64,000 nt of DNA from TMED109 sp002684605 (GCA_913046335.1 CAJWSU010000003.1:1-64000), one strand, 5' to 3'; positions 16,289-26,155 are shown, numbered from the stretch's first letter. Notes: generated by a model not told the origin, from the letters alone. Numbers and translations are program-made.

Positions 16289-17065
16289 TTAAATACCGCC
16301 TATTGTAACTCCACCATCCATAACAATTTTTTGGCCTGTAATAAAACCACCAGAACTAGATGCTAATAAAATTGCAGCTCCTGCTACTTCGTCAGGGGTA
16401 CCTATACGTTTTAAAGGAGCATTTTTTTCAACACTTTCTAAAATTTCTGGATTATCCCATAAAGCTTTTGCAAAATCAGTTTTAATGATTCCAGGACACA
16501 AAGCATTTACAGTAATATTTTTAGGGCCCCATTCGACAGCTAAAGATCTAACTAAACCTAAATCAGCTGTTTTAGATATGGAGTAAGCCCCCAAAACATC
16601 ACTTCCTTTTATTCCTGCTATAGAAGAAATAACTATAGCTTTGCCACCACCTGTTTCCGCCATTTTAGGAAGAACCATATTAGAAAGCCATAGGTTTGAT
16701 TTTACATTATTATTCATAACCTTATCGAAAGCTTCATCCGTAATTTTAGCTAAAGGCCCATAATAAGGATTAGAAGCTGCATTTAAAACTAAGATATCAA
16801 CTTTACCTAATTTTTCATACGATACATCACAAAGTTTTTGCAAAGCTTCTTTACTTGCAATATTACATTCCTGTGCATAGGCTTCACCACCTAAAGCCTT
16901 AATTTCATCTACCACTTGATTGCAAGCATCTATTTTTCTACTAGATATCATCACTTTAGCTCCATATTGAGCCATTCTTATAGCAATTGCCTTTCCAATT
17001 CCTCTGCTAGAACCTGTAATAATTGCGGTCTTACCTTTTAAATTAAATAATGGGTTATTTTCCAT
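16289..17065 (-). CDS. SDR-family oxidoreductase, DHRS4-like
   Basis: A short-chain dehydrogenase/reductase of 258 residues. The cofactor motif TGSSRGIG lies near residue 17, NAASNPYYG in the NNAG position, and the catalytic YSISK with an upstream serine in VISSIAG. NAASNP together with NALCPGIIKTDFAK resembles the DHRS4/carbonyl reductase group, usually NADPH-dependent; the substrate is not known. I chose the ATG at 17065; another in-frame ATG at 17080 and a TTG at 17119 are possible but the first would have no room for a ribosome binding site. It is divergent from the class II aldolase gene. Confidence 0.85.
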   Translation of the reverse strand: MENNPLFNLKGKTAIITGSSRGIGKAIAIRMAQYGAKVMISSRKIDACNQVVDEIKALGGEAYAQECNIASKEALQKLCDVSYEKLGKVDILVLNAASNPYYGPLAKITDEAFDKVMNNNVKSNLWLSNMVLPKMAETGGGKAIVISSIAGIKGSDVLGAYSISKTADLGLVRSLAVEWGPKNITVNALCPGIIKTDFAKALWDNPEILESVEKNAPLKRIGTPDEVAGAAILLASSSGGFITGQKIVMDGGVTIGGI

Positions 17066-17147
17066 TTTCTTGCTTTCCATTCTTTGTTTATAATTATTTA
17101 TATATATGTTAGCATTCAATCTTATTGTTTATATTGGAAACTGTAAA

Positions 17148-17921
17148 ATGGAAAAGTACAATAAAGTTATAAAATTAAATAATTTTGAACCTAAAGAGAA
17201 CGCCTTAAGTGAAAAAGAATTAAGAATTCAATTAGCGGCTGCTTATAGAATATTTAATTATCTTAAATGGGATTATTTAATATATGGACATATAACAGTA
17301 AGAGTACCTGGACCTGAAAAGCATTTTTTGATTAACCCTTTTGGACTGAGATATGATGAAGTTACTGCATCAAATTTAGTTAAAATAGATCTAAAAGGAA
17401 ATATAGTTGAACCTAGCCCCCATCCCGTTAATCCAGCTGGTTTTATAATTCATTCCGCCATTCACTCAGCTAGAGAAGATGCACATTGCGTAATGCACAC
17501 TCATACTCCTGCAGGAATGGCGGCAGCAGCTCTCAAACATCCTATTAAAAATATTGATTTTGATAGCACTTCTCTCATTAATAAAATTGCATATCATGAC
17601 TTTGAAGGAGTAACAGTTAGAGAAGAAGAATGTATAAGATTATCAAATAATTTAGCAGATAAAAGTGTAATGATTCTTAGAAATCATGGCTTGTTATCCG
17701 TGGGGTCTTCTATAGCTCATGCATTTATAAGGCTGCATGCACTTGAAAGAGCCTGTCATGTTCAAATGTTAGCTCGTTCTTTAAATGAGGAACTAATAGA
17801 AGTTTCAGATAATATTGCTAAAGCACATTCCAAGGAAATAGAAAATGCTGATAAAGGAGAATTAGCTTTTAACTCTTTAGTTAGACTAATGGATAAAATA
17901 GACGCCTCTTTTAGAAAATAA
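17148..17921 (+). CDS. Class II aldolase/adducin-family protein
   Basis: A 257-residue protein with the zinc-binding HTHTPAG motif in the middle, a later LRNHGLLSVG histidine motif, and an N-terminal IYGHITVRVPG that matches the family's substrate-binding loop. Members include fuculose-phosphate aldolase-like enzymes and many uncharacterised proteins; this one belongs to the second group, so aldolase activity is not assured. The ATG at 17148 has GGAAA upstream and fits the conserved start better than the ATG 14 codons earlier. It is divergent from the SDR gene with 82 bp between them and convergent with the Sco gene. Confidence 0.83.
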   Translation: MEKYNKVIKLNNFEPKENALSEKELRIQLAAAYRIFNYLKWDYLIYGHITVRVPGPEKHFLINPFGLRYDEVTASNLVKIDLKGNIVEPSPHPVNPAGFIIHSAIHSAREDAHCVMHTHTPAGMAAAALKHPIKNIDFDSTSLINKIAYHDFEGVTVREEECIRLSNNLADKSVMILRNHGLLSVGSSIAHAFIRLHALERACHVQMLARSLNEELIEVSDNIAKAHSKEIENADKGELAFNSLVRLMDKIDASFRK

Positions 17922-18545
17922 TTATAATAATTTATCTAATTCTTTTATAATTTCTTCTGGCTCAGTATTATGAGAAAAATGGGTATAATATTTTCCATTT
18001 TTATCCATTAAGTAAATGAATGCAGAATGATCAATTGTGTAAACTAGTTCTGAATCAGATAATTCAACTTTCTTATTATAGACTCTCCAAGCATCTGCGG
18101 CTCTATTTACCTGGTCCACACTGCCTGATAAACCAATTATTTTTTCATGAAACATGCTTGCAAATTGTGATGTAGAAGCATAATCATCTCTCTCAGGATC
18201 TAAAGTAACAAAAACTGTATTAATCATATTGCTATCTTCACCTAAAGTTTCTAAAACTTCGCTGATCATAGTTAAGCCATATGGACAAATATCTGGACAT
18301 GATGCAAAGCCAAAAAATATTATTAAGGGCTTACCATTAAAACTTGCTAGATTATACTTTTTTCCATTTTTACCTAATAAATCAAAATCACCTCCTATTT
18401 TCACATTTTCTCTATCGTCTAATTTAACGATATTTTTGTTTTCTAATTTACTAAAATAAAAATAGTTCAGTAATAAATAAAAAACTCCTAGTACTAATGA
18501 GATTATTAGACCTCTTTTTAAACCAATAATAAAAGGGGAAGACAT
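17922..18545 (-). CDS. SCO1/SenC-family copper protein
   Basis: Membrane-anchored periplasmic thioredoxin-fold protein that helps assemble the CuA centre of cytochrome c oxidase. One N-terminal membrane helix (about residues 10-30) is followed by the copper motif CPDIC (Cys83 and Cys87) and His173 in DHSAF, the third ligand. The length of 207 residues is typical. The gene ends one base from the convergent aldolase gene and follows the histidine phosphatase by 4 bp. No oxidase gene is in view. Confidence 0.93.
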   Translation of the reverse strand: MSSPFIIGLKRGLIISLVLGVFYLLLNYFYFSKLENKNIVKLDDRENVKIGGDFDLLGKNGKKYNLASFNGKPLIIFFGFASCPDICPYGLTMISEVLETLGEDSNMINTVFVTLDPERDDYASTSQFASMFHEKIIGLSGSVDQVNRAADAWRVYNKKVELSDSELVYTIDHSAFIYLMDKNGKYYTHFSHNTEPEEIIKELDKLL

Positions 18546-18549
18546 TGTA

Positions 18550-19197
18550 TTATATAAACCTTTCGTATGCTTTTGAAGAATTAGAAATAATTTTAGGTAA
18601 TAAATTTATAAATCTAACCCTACAAACTCCATCTATAAAATCAAACCTACTTAATGCTAAATTATCTATCCAAAATGGTAATGTATAACTTGGATCTGCC
18701 TTAATTGCGTGAGCAATAGCCGCTTTAATAGGTCCGCCATGAGAAAAAATGACGACATCACCTTCTTTCTTGTTTTCTACTATTTTATTAATTCCTAATG
18801 TCACGCGCTGATAAAGATTATTATAACTCTCTCCTTGAGGTGGGGTATATTCAGGAGAACAAAGCCAAGTAGGATGAAATATTCCAAGCTCTTTAGTTTT
18901 TTCTTGTAGCTTTTCATATTTTAGGCCTTGCCATTCTCCTAGATTTTGCTCTCCAAAGTTTGCGTCAACGGCATAATCTTTATAATTAAAACCTTCATCA
19001 ACTGTAGCATTCATCGTTTTAATTGTTCTTGATAAATGAGAAGAATAAACAGAAGCATCTTTAGGAAGAATATTTGCAAGTGCTTTATATGGATCCCTAT
19101 CAGAGACATCACAATCAACATCGTTATTACCATAACAACGACCATCATTTCCTATAACCGGAGCATGACGTATCCACCAAAATCTAATTTCTGACAA
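18550..19197 (-). CDS. Histidine phosphatase family protein (CobC-like)
   Basis: A 215-residue protein of the phosphoglycerate-mutase-like superfamily. The phosphohistidine motif is IRHAP (His11) and the second histidine is in FSHGGP in the second half. The early GRCYGNNDVD resembles alpha-ribazole phosphatase (CobC), although no cobalamin gene is nearby, so the substrate is uncertain. The start is TTG at 19197, with GGAG ten bases upstream lying inside the end of the ABC permease gene. It is likely translated together with that gene and with the Sco protein. Confidence 0.8.
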   Translation of the reverse strand: MSEIRFWWIRHAPVIGNDGRCYGNNDVDCDVSDRDPYKALANILPKDASVYSSHLSRTIKTMNATVDEGFNYKDYAVDANFGEQNLGEWQGLKYEKLQEKTKELGIFHPTWLCSPEYTPPQGESYNNLYQRVTLGINKIVENKKEGDVVIFSHGGPIKAAIAHAIKADPSYTLPFWIDNLALSRFDFIDGVCRVRFINLLPKIISNSSKAYERFI

Positions 19198-19202
19198 CTT
19201 AT

Positions 19203-20000
19203 TTACTCCCCATTTGCAAGTAATAATCCATTTTTTTTAGCATATGAATATGAAAATAATAACAAACACACGCCTATGAAAATATATATTATATTTATAA
19301 GAAAAGCTTTTAATAGCAAGTCTGATCCAAAAACTCCATCAAAAAATGCTAAACGCATTCCTTCAAAAATATATGTTGCAGGTATTAGCAAAGATAAAGG
19401 CTGCAACCACTCAGGTAAAATAGTTACTGGATAAAATACACCACATAAAGGTTGAATAAAAAATAATGCTGCCCAAGCAAAAGTTTCTGCAGATAACCCA
19501 AAACGAATTAATAAAGCACAAATAGCTAAACCTAAAGCCCAACCCATAATTAATAAATTAATAAAAAAGAGAATGAATCCTATTCCAAATAAAGGTATGT
19601 GAAAATCAAATAAAAAATACGCAGCAATTCCTGCTCCTCCAACACCTATAAGCGTTCTCAAGAAACTTGCTATAATTAAAGATATTACTAATTCTATAGG
19701 TTTTAAGGGAGATACAGCTATATTTCCTAAGTTTCTAGACCATAATTCCTCTATAAATGATAAAGTAACTCCTAATTGCCCTCTAAATAAAGTATCCCAC
19801 ATAATGACAGAAGCAATTAATACTCCTGAAGCCATTAAAAAAATATTTGAGTTTTGAGCTAAAAATTTACTCATAAAGGCCCATAATACCATATTGAGAA
19901 ATGGCCAATAGATTAATTCTAATACCCTAGGCCAAGAACACATAAATAAATAAATATGACGCAATATCATTGCATAAATTCTTCTAATAAATAAAATCAT
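19203..20000 (-). CDS. ABC-2-type permease
   Basis: Membrane subunit of an ABC exporter, 265 residues with about six hydrophobic segments and the ABC-2 pattern (LSLLIPATYIFEGMR near the end). It pairs with the ATPase gene that ends 6 bp upstream. The type resembles drug or polysaccharide exporters (NodJ or DrrB-like); the substrate cannot be inferred. The start is ATG at 20000 with AAGG eleven bases upstream. Confidence 0.87.
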   Translation of the reverse strand: MILFIRRIYAMILRHIYLFMCSWPRVLELIYWPFLNMVLWAFMSKFLAQNSNIFLMASGVLIASVIMWDTLFRGQLGVTLSFIEELWSRNLGNIAVSPLKPIELVISLIIASFLRTLIGVGGAGIAAYFLFDFHIPLFGIGFILFFINLLIMGWALGLAICALLIRFGLSAETFAWAALFFIQPLCGVFYPVTILPEWLQPLSLLIPATYIFEGMRLAFFDGVFGSDLLLKAFLINIIYIFIGVCLLLFSYSYAKKNGLLLANGE

Positions 20001-20006
20001 ATTTTT

Positions 20007-20768
20007 TTAAACCTTATCTTTTCTAGCTAACTGCAAAAAAACCTCTTCTAAATCTTTACTCTTGTATCGAGTTATTAAATTCTTAGGAGAGCCATAATCA
20101 ATTACCTTACCGTTCCCCATCATAACAACATTATGACATAACCTTTCTACCTCAGGCATATTATGAGAAGCTAAAATAAATGTTGCTCCTGTTTGCTTCT
20201 GATACTTTTCTAAATAAGTCCTAATCCAATCTGCGTTGTCAGGATCTAGAGAAGCGGTAGGTTCATCTAAAAAAAGTATTTTAGGATTATTTATTAATGA
20301 CTTAGCTAATGAAACCCTAGTTTTTTGGCCTGCCGAAAGCTTTCCTACTCTTCTTTTTAAAAGGTCTAATATATCTAAATCTATAGATATTTTATGAATT
20401 CGATCGTCTAAATACTTCACTCCATATAAATGGCCAAATACCTTAAGATTTTGTAAAACCGTTAACCTGTGAGGAAGTTCAACAAAAGGAGAAGCAAAAT
20501 TTATGTACTTAGCTATTTTATTTCTACATTTGTAAACATCTTTTTCTAAAATCTTTATCTCGCCAGAAGTAGCTTTTAGAATACCCATTAACATCATAAT
20601 GGTTGTAGTTTTGCCTGCCCCATTACTTCCTAACAAGCCAATAGTTTTTGATTTTTCAACAGAAAAACTAACATCAGATACAGCATTTATCAGCCCATAA
20701 TTTTTATAAATATGCTTAACTGATAACACTACATTTGAAAATGATTGTATTTTTGGACGAGCTTTCAA
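20007..20768 (-). CDS. ABC transporter ATPase (ABC-2 exporter)
   Basis: A 253-residue ATPase with Walker A GSNGAGKTTT near residue 48, signature LSAGQKTRVSLAKSL and Walker B ILFLDEPTASLDPD. It resembles the NodI or DrrA type, which pairs with an ABC-2 permease; that permease follows directly. The start is TTG at 20768 with AGAG upstream; no nearby in-frame ATG exists. It follows the TVP38-like gene after 14 bp, so these minus-strand genes may form one transcript down to the Sco gene. Confidence 0.9.
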   Translation of the reverse strand: MKARPKIQSFSNVVLSVKHIYKNYGLINAVSDVSFSVEKSKTIGLLGSNGAGKTTTIMMLMGILKATSGEIKILEKDVYKCRNKIAKYINFASPFVELPHRLTVLQNLKVFGHLYGVKYLDDRIHKISIDLDILDLLKRRVGKLSAGQKTRVSLAKSLINNPKILFLDEPTASLDPDNADWIRTYLEKYQKQTGATFILASHNMPEVERLCHNVVMMGNGKVIDYGSPKNLITRYKSKDLEEVFLQLARKDKV

Positions 20769-20782
20769 TAAATTTTCTCTTC

Positions 20783-21493
20783 CTACTTGTTTTTAATGAT
20801 TTTTATATATTTTATAAAAATAGGCAAAAGAGATAAAAGGGATAACCCAGATAAACCGATTATAATCTCAAAAGACATATAACCATCTAGTTGCATAATA
20901 TTTCCCTGCATGAAAGCTTCACTTGCTCCAGCACCTATAAGTGAATACACAATTGTACCTGGCACAATTCCAAAAAATGTAGTTAGAAAAAATATATTTA
21001 AACGTATCCCTATTATTGCAGGCGCTATATTTACAAAAACAAATGGAAATATGGGCATTAACCTCATAAACAAGAGGTAAGAAATAGCATTATTATGAAT
21101 ACCTTGTTCTAATTTTTTAAGCATGCCTTTTTTATTATTAATTTTATTTTTAAAATAACTTCCTAAAAGACTTTTTGTAATAACAAATATAATACAAGCA
21201 CCTATAGTTGCTCCTATAACTGTAATGAAACTTCCTATTTGCCACCCAAATACATAACCTCCTGTTAAAGTTAGCAACCAGGCACCTGGCAATGATAAAA
21301 CCACAACTAATATATACATTGCAATATATAATAAGGATGCTTTATAAAAATTATTTTCTATATAATCGACAATAAAAACATTATGTTTACTAATCAAAGA
21401 AATATTTATAAAAGAGAATATTCCTGTATAATTGAGGATAATAATAACTAATAAAAAAGTTGCTAATAAAGATAATTTCCAATATTTTCTCAT
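20783..21493 (-). CDS. TVP38/DedA-family membrane protein
   Basis: A 236-residue inner-membrane protein with a VTT domain. After a first hydrophobic helix, the motif LPGAWLLTLTGGYVFG and the conserved RLMPIFPFVFVN are visible, followed by GIVPGTIVYSLIGAG. DedA/VTT proteins are linked to lipid scrambling and membrane homeostasis, but no specific role can be given. It is divergent from rpmH across a 175-bp spacer. Confidence 0.87.
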   Translation of the reverse strand: MRKYWKLSLLATFLLVIIILNYTGIFSFINISLISKHNVFIVDYIENNFYKASLLYIAMYILVVVLSLPGAWLLTLTGGYVFGWQIGSFITVIGATIGACIIFVITKSLLGSYFKNKINNKKGMLKKLEQGIHNNAISYLLFMRLMPIFPFVFVNIAPAIIGIRLNIFFLTTFFGIVPGTIVYSLIGAGASEAFMQGNIMQLDGYMSFEIIIGLSGLSLLSLLPIFIKYIKIIKNK

Positions 21494-21616
21494 TTTAAAA
21501 ATAAATATACCATTTTATTAAAAAAGATAGTGCTAAAAACTAATAAGTATAATATATAGACCTTTCTTTATATACTGCCATATTAATTACACATTTTAAT
21601 TTTTTTAATATATAAG

Positions 21617-21622
21617 TATAAT
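21617..21622 (+). promoter_or_regulatory. Candidate -10 box for the rpmH operon
   Basis: A TATAAT lies 46 bp before the rpmH start codon in the very AT-rich divergent spacer. The region around 17 bases upstream has no good TTGACA-like hexamer, and a second TATAAT occurs earlier in the same spacer, so the exact promoter is uncertain. Confidence 0.35.
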
Positions 21623-21668
21623 TTATATAAAGAGCTCAAGGCCACTAAATAAGTAATGGAGAAGTTAG

Positions 21669-21803
21669 ATGAAACGTACATTTCAACCAAGTAACCTTGT
21701 TAGAGCAAGACGTCACGGTTTTAGATTAAGAATGGCTACTAAAAATGGTAGGTTAGTACTAGCAAGAAGAAGAGCCAAAGGTAGAAAAGTTTTATCTGCC
21801 TAA
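21669..21803 (+). CDS. rpmH: 50S ribosomal protein L34
   Basis: A 44-residue basic protein beginning MKRTFQPSNLVRARRHGF and ending with RAKGRKVLSA, the universal L34 pattern. GGAG lies seven bases before the ATG. It begins the rpmH-rnpA-yidC-engB block found across proteobacteria, here followed by argB as in many alphaproteobacteria. Confidence 0.98.
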   Translation: MKRTFQPSNLVRARRHGFRLRMATKNGRLVLARRRAKGRKVLSA

Positions 21804-21808
21804 TAATT

Positions 21809-22168
21809 ATGTCTTGCGATATACAATCTATAAAAAAAAGAGCTGATTTTGTTAATCTTTCAAAAAAAGGAGTTTCATCTCCTCAAAAAGGACTAGTTCT
21901 TCAATCTATAACCAAAACGGATGAATCTAATAATAATTTAATAAGGTTTGGTATTACTGCTACAAAAAAAGTTGGTAATGCAGTCATTAGAAATAGGTGT
22001 AAAAGAAAGTTAAGAGCTCTAGCAAAAGAGGTTTTAATAAAATGTGCAAAAGAAAATAGCGAATACGTTTTAATAGCTAGAAAAACAACATATAACAGAA
22101 ATATGAATTTATTAAAATTAGATCTAATCAATGCACTAAAAGAGGTAAAACTAATAAAGCAAAATTAA
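21809..22168 (+). CDS. rnpA: Ribonuclease P protein component
   Basis: A 119-residue basic protein that assists the RNase P RNA in trimming tRNA 5' ends. The conserved central motif VGNAVIRNRCKRKLR is present, with IKKRADFVNLSKKG at the start matching the family N-terminus. It begins 5 bp after rpmH, consistent with tight coupling. The RNase P RNA gene itself is not in the window. Confidence 0.96.
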   Translation: MSCDIQSIKKRADFVNLSKKGVSSPQKGLVLQSITKTDESNNNLIRFGITATKKVGNAVIRNRCKRKLRALAKEVLIKCAKENSEYVLIARKTTYNRNMNLLKLDLINALKEVKLIKQN

Positions 22169-22201
22169 TAATCTTTAATAATATATTAATAAGGATATCT
22201 A

Positions 22202-23890
22202 ATGGGTGATCAAAAGAATTTACTACTTGCAATACTAGCATCTCTAGTTGTTTTACTAGGTTTTCAACTATTGTTTCCTACAAAAGATGTTCCTAAAATT
22301 GATAATGCTCAAAAAATAAATGACAGTTTTGCTCCTGAACCAGAGCTAATTGCAGAATTACCTAAAGATAGAAATGAAATAATAAATGAATCTGCGCGTA
22401 TCAATATAGAAAATCAATTTATTAATGGCTCTATAAACCTTACCGGAGCTAGGATTGATGATATTATCTTAAAAAAATACCTTACTGATCTATCGCCTGA
22501 TTCTGATAACGTTAAATTACTGTCGCCAAAGGGTTCTGAAAACTCATATTTTGCTGAATATGGATGGGTTGCAGATAATAATAATAAAATAGAACTTCCC
22601 AATGCCAGTACAATTTGGAAAAGTAATAGGTCAACAATAAGTCCTAGTCAACCTGCTGTTTTAACTTGGGATAATGGTAATGGTATAATTTTTAAAAAAA
22701 CAATAAGCCTTGATGAAGAATATATGTTTAATATTGAGCAAACTATAATTAATAATACATCTGAAGAAATTAAAATATATCCATATGGGTTAATTAATAG
22801 AACTGGCTTACCTAAACTTTCAGGTTTATTTATATTGCACGAGGGTCCCATAGGTGTGATGAATGATCGGGTTAAAGAAATAGATTACGATGACCTAGAA
22901 GATAATAATAAAATATCTGAAAAATCTAAAACTGGATGGATAGGTATAACTGATAAATATTGGCTTGCAGCTTTAATACCAAACCAATCATCAAGTTTTG
23001 AAGGTCACTTCCAAAGTTTTTCTAGGGGACCTGGAATTAAATTCCAAACTAGTTATTTAGGACCTCAAATCACTATTCCTTCTAATAAACAAGAGAGTTA
23101 CTCATCACAATTTTATATAGGTGCTAAAGAAGTACCTATTCTAGACAAACATGAAGAAAATGGTATTCCTATGTTTGATAGAGCAATAGATTTTGGATGG
23201 TTCTATATCATCACTAAACCACTAGCTTACCTCCTTCATTTTTTCTCTACTTTTCTTGGCAATGTTGGATTAGCAATTATAGCTTTAACTATATGTATAA
23301 GAATTATTTTATTTCCACTAGCTAATAAATCATTCAAATCTATGAATAAAATGAAAGTATTACAGCCACAAATGATGGAAATAAGAAAGCGTTATGGCAA
23401 TGATAAAGTTCAAATGCAAAAAGAAGTTATGGCTTTATACAAGAAAGAAAAAGCTAACCCACTTGCTGGCTGTCTGCCGATACTTTTACAAATTCCAGTA
23501 TTCTTTGCACTTTATAAAGTATTAACTGTAACCTTGGAAATGAGGCAAGCTCCATTTTATGGGTGGATCAAGGATCTATCTGTTCCAGACCCTTATTCTA
23601 TATTTAATATGTTTGGTCTTATTCCAATTGATCTTCCTTCATTTTTAATTATAGGTATGTGGCCACTTTTAATGGGCGCCACAATGTTTCTTCAACAAAA
23701 ACTTAATCCTGCACCGCCTGACCCTATTCAAGCCAAAGTAATGGGAATGCTTCCCTTTATTTTTATATTTTTATTTGCTCAATTTGCTGCAGGGCTAGTT
23801 CTTTATTGGACTTGTAATAATATCCTATCAATTGCACAGCAATGGATTATTATGAAAAAAATGGATAATAATAAGCCAGCTAAATCATAG
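22202..23890 (+). CDS. yidC: Membrane protein insertase YidC
   Basis: A 562-residue insertase that places membrane proteins into the inner membrane alone or with SecYEG. It has an N-terminal membrane helix, a large periplasmic domain, and a C-terminal five-helix core with the coiled loop KSFKSMNKMKVLQPQMMEIR and the segment NPLAGCLPILLQIPVFFALY. AAGGA is well placed before the ATG. It is in the standard position between rnpA and engB. Confidence 0.97.
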   Translation: MGDQKNLLLAILASLVVLLGFQLLFPTKDVPKIDNAQKINDSFAPEPELIAELPKDRNEIINESARINIENQFINGSINLTGARIDDIILKKYLTDLSPDSDNVKLLSPKGSENSYFAEYGWVADNNNKIELPNASTIWKSNRSTISPSQPAVLTWDNGNGIIFKKTISLDEEYMFNIEQTIINNTSEEIKIYPYGLINRTGLPKLSGLFILHEGPIGVMNDRVKEIDYDDLEDNNKISEKSKTGWIGITDKYWLAALIPNQSSSFEGHFQSFSRGPGIKFQTSYLGPQITIPSNKQESYSSQFYIGAKEVPILDKHEENGIPMFDRAIDFGWFYIITKPLAYLLHFFSTFLGNVGLAIIALTICIRIILFPLANKSFKSMNKMKVLQPQMMEIRKRYGNDKVQMQKEVMALYKKEKANPLAGCLPILLQIPVFFALYKVLTVTLEMRQAPFYGWIKDLSVPDPYSIFNMFGLIPIDLPSFLIIGMWPLLMGATMFLQQKLNPAPPDPIQAKVMGMLPFIFIFLFAQFAAGLVLYWTCNNILSIAQQWIIMKKMDNNKPAKS

Positions 23891-23899
23891 GATAATAAA

Positions 23900-24553
23900 T
23901 TGAATGAAAAAATTAAAAATAAAAAAGGTTTAATTTTTAATCAGCAAACAGAACATTATACTGCAGCTTCAGGCACGATGCATTTTCCAGATTTAAATAT
24001 TCCTGAAGTATGTTTTGCTGGAAGATCTAATGTTGGAAAATCGAGCTTGATAAATTCAATATGCAGTAAACGTAGTCTAGCGCGTACTTCCCATACTCCA
24101 GGTAGAACACAGTTAATACATTTTTATAGTGTGCAAGATAAATTATTTTTGTCCGACTTACCAGGGTATGGTTATGCTAAAGTTTCTAAATCAAAAATCT
24201 ATGAGTGGACTAAGCTCATGGAAGATTATTTTAAAAATAGAAATAACTTATCAAGAGTATTTATATTGATAGATTCTAGAAGAGGTTTAAAAGATTCAGA
24301 CCATGAATTAATGACTTTATTAAATATAGTGGCTGTTAATTTTCAATGTATTTTTACTAAAATTGATAAAATATCTAAAAATGCTTTAACAGAGCTTTAT
24401 AGTGATACTACGACCCAAATTCAAAAGTATGCTGCTGCCTTTCCTGAAATTATTGGAACGAGCGCGCATAAAAAAATAGGTATTGATAAAATTCATGAAT
24501 GCCTTAATTTGATCGCAAACACTGATAATATTTCTGAGAAAGAATTACCATGA
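23900..24553 (+). CDS. engB: Ribosome biogenesis GTPase YihA/EngB
   Basis: A 217-residue GTPase needed for large ribosomal subunit assembly. The G1 motif GRSNVGKSS lies near residue 40, G3 DLPGYG and G4 TKIDK follow, and the TPGRTQ switch is clear. The start is TTG at 23900, with AGGA seven bases upstream; the ATG four bases later is out of frame. It overlaps argB by 4 bp, so the two are translationally coupled. Confidence 0.95.
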   Translation: MNEKIKNKKGLIFNQQTEHYTAASGTMHFPDLNIPEVCFAGRSNVGKSSLINSICSKRSLARTSHTPGRTQLIHFYSVQDKLFLSDLPGYGYAKVSKSKIYEWTKLMEDYFKNRNNLSRVFILIDSRRGLKDSDHELMTLLNIVAVNFQCIFTKIDKISKNALTELYSDTTTQIQKYAAAFPEIIGTSAHKKIGIDKIHECLNLIANTDNISEKELP

Positions 24554-25461
24554 ATATAAATGAAACTATAAAAAATATCTCCATAATCTTAGGGACATCT
24601 GTAAGTGATATAGAAAAATATGTAGAAATATTTCAAAATAAAGTAATTGTAATAAAATATGGTGGGCATGCTATGGGTGACAAGAAGCTAGCCCATACCT
24701 TTGCGGAAGATGTGACGCTTTTACAGAAACTAAGTATTAAGCCTGTGGTAGTCCATGGTGGAGGGCCTCAAATAGGCTCAATGTTAGATAAGCTAAAAAT
24801 AGAATCCTCTTTCATTGAGGGCTTAAGAATAACTAATGAAGAAACAGTAGAGATAGTAGAAATGGTTTTATCTGGCTCTATAAACAAAGATATTGTTAAT
24901 AAGATTCATGCAGCTGGAGGACTTGCTATTGGGTTATCTGGCAAAGATGCCAAATTAATATTAGCCAATAAGCTAACTGATAAGTTTAAAGACCCTAATT
25001 CTAATATTGAAAAATTCTTAGATATAGGGTTTGTAGGAAAGCCTATAAAAATAAACCCTTCCATTATAAATATTATTTCTGATAATTTAATGATACCTAT
25101 TATTGCTCCAGTTGGATTTGGAGCTAATAATGAAACTTATAATATAAATGCAGACACTGCTGCAGGAGCTATAGCTAGTTCTTTGAAAGCAGAAAGGATA
25201 TTATTACTTACTGATGTACAAGGCGTTTTAGATTCCAATAAAAAATTAATTTCTAATATTTCGGTGAAAAAAGCTGAATCAATGATAAGTGATAAAATAA
25301 TTACTGGAGGAATGATACCCAAAATTAAAACTTGTCTAGAAACTGTAGGATCTGGAGTTAAGGCAGCAGTAATTATAGATGGAAGGTCCCCTCATGCAAT
25401 ACTTCGTGAAATATTTACAACTGGTGGCTCCGGTACTATGATTGATAATAATTTTGAATAA
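24550..25461 (+). CDS. argB: Acetylglutamate kinase
   Basis: Second enzyme of arginine synthesis, which phosphorylates N-acetylglutamate. The length is 303 residues. The substrate-binding KYGGHAMGD near residue 35, the VVHGGGPQI glycine loop and INADTAAGAIA with the later GGMIPKIKTC all match. The start overlaps the engB stop (ATGA). No other arginine gene is in view. Confidence 0.96.
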   Translation: MNINETIKNISIILGTSVSDIEKYVEIFQNKVIVIKYGGHAMGDKKLAHTFAEDVTLLQKLSIKPVVVHGGGPQIGSMLDKLKIESSFIEGLRITNEETVEIVEMVLSGSINKDIVNKIHAAGGLAIGLSGKDAKLILANKLTDKFKDPNSNIEKFLDIGFVGKPIKINPSIINIISDNLMIPIIAPVGFGANNETYNINADTAAGAIASSLKAERILLLTDVQGVLDSNKKLISNISVKKAESMISDKIITGGMIPKIKTCLETVGSGVKAAVIIDGRSPHAILREIFTTGGSGTMIDNNFE

Positions 25462-26155
25462 TAATATAAATTCTAAAAAAATAAAACACTGGGTATTTGA
25501 TCTAGATAATACTTTATATCCTGCATCTTCTAATCTTTTTAGTAAAATTGATGTAAGAATGAAAAAATTTATTATAAAAACACTCAATTTAGATCCTGCA
25601 GAGGCTTATAATATACAAAAGGAATATTACTTAAAATATGGAACTACTCTTTCTGGACTTATGATAAATCATAATGTTTTACCTAAAGATTTTTTAGATT
25701 ATGTGCATAATATTGATACAAGTTCTTTAAATAAAGACATTAGATTAGGAAAAATTTTAAAGAAACTCCCAGGAGATCTATATGTTTATACTAACGGCTC
25801 CACAAGTCATGCTCTGAATGTGATGAAAAGATTAGAAATTGATAATTACATAAGTAAAATTTTTGATATAGAAGATGCAAATTATATTCCTAAACCTTCC
25901 AAAGAATCCTTAGATTGTTTTATAAAAAAGTTTAATATTAACCCATCAGAAGCAATATTTTTTGAAGATATTTCAAAAAATTTAATTAATGCCAAAAAAT
26001 TAGGATTTCAGACTATTTTAATAAAAAGCAATTCTCACCCAGATATTAATACTAATATTATTAAAGAAGAAAGTGTAAATGGCCAATTTATTGATTATGC
26101 ATCATATGACCTTCCTTCAACACTCGAAGAAATATATTTAGACATAAACAATTAA
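25442..26155 (+). CDS. HAD-family pyrimidine 5'-nucleotidase-like phosphatase
   Basis: A HAD hydrolase with the nucleophile motif FDLDNTLYP near residue 20, a YTNGS second motif and a late FFEDISKNL acidic motif. The opening HWVFDLDNTLYP and layout match the SDT1/pyrimidine 5'-nucleotidase group, common next to argB or dapD in alphaproteobacteria. The start is uncertain: TTG at 25442 and TTG at 25454 both overlap the end of argB, and neither has a clear ribosome binding site. The length is 237 residues from the first. Confidence 0.85.
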   Translation: MIIILNNNINSKKIKHWVFDLDNTLYPASSNLFSKIDVRMKKFIIKTLNLDPAEAYNIQKEYYLKYGTTLSGLMINHNVLPKDFLDYVHNIDTSSLNKDIRLGKILKKLPGDLYVYTNGSTSHALNVMKRLEIDNYISKIFDIEDANYIPKPSKESLDCFIKKFNINPSEAIFFEDISKNLINAKKLGFQTILIKSNSHPDINTNIIKEESVNGQFIDYASYDLPSTLEEIYLDINN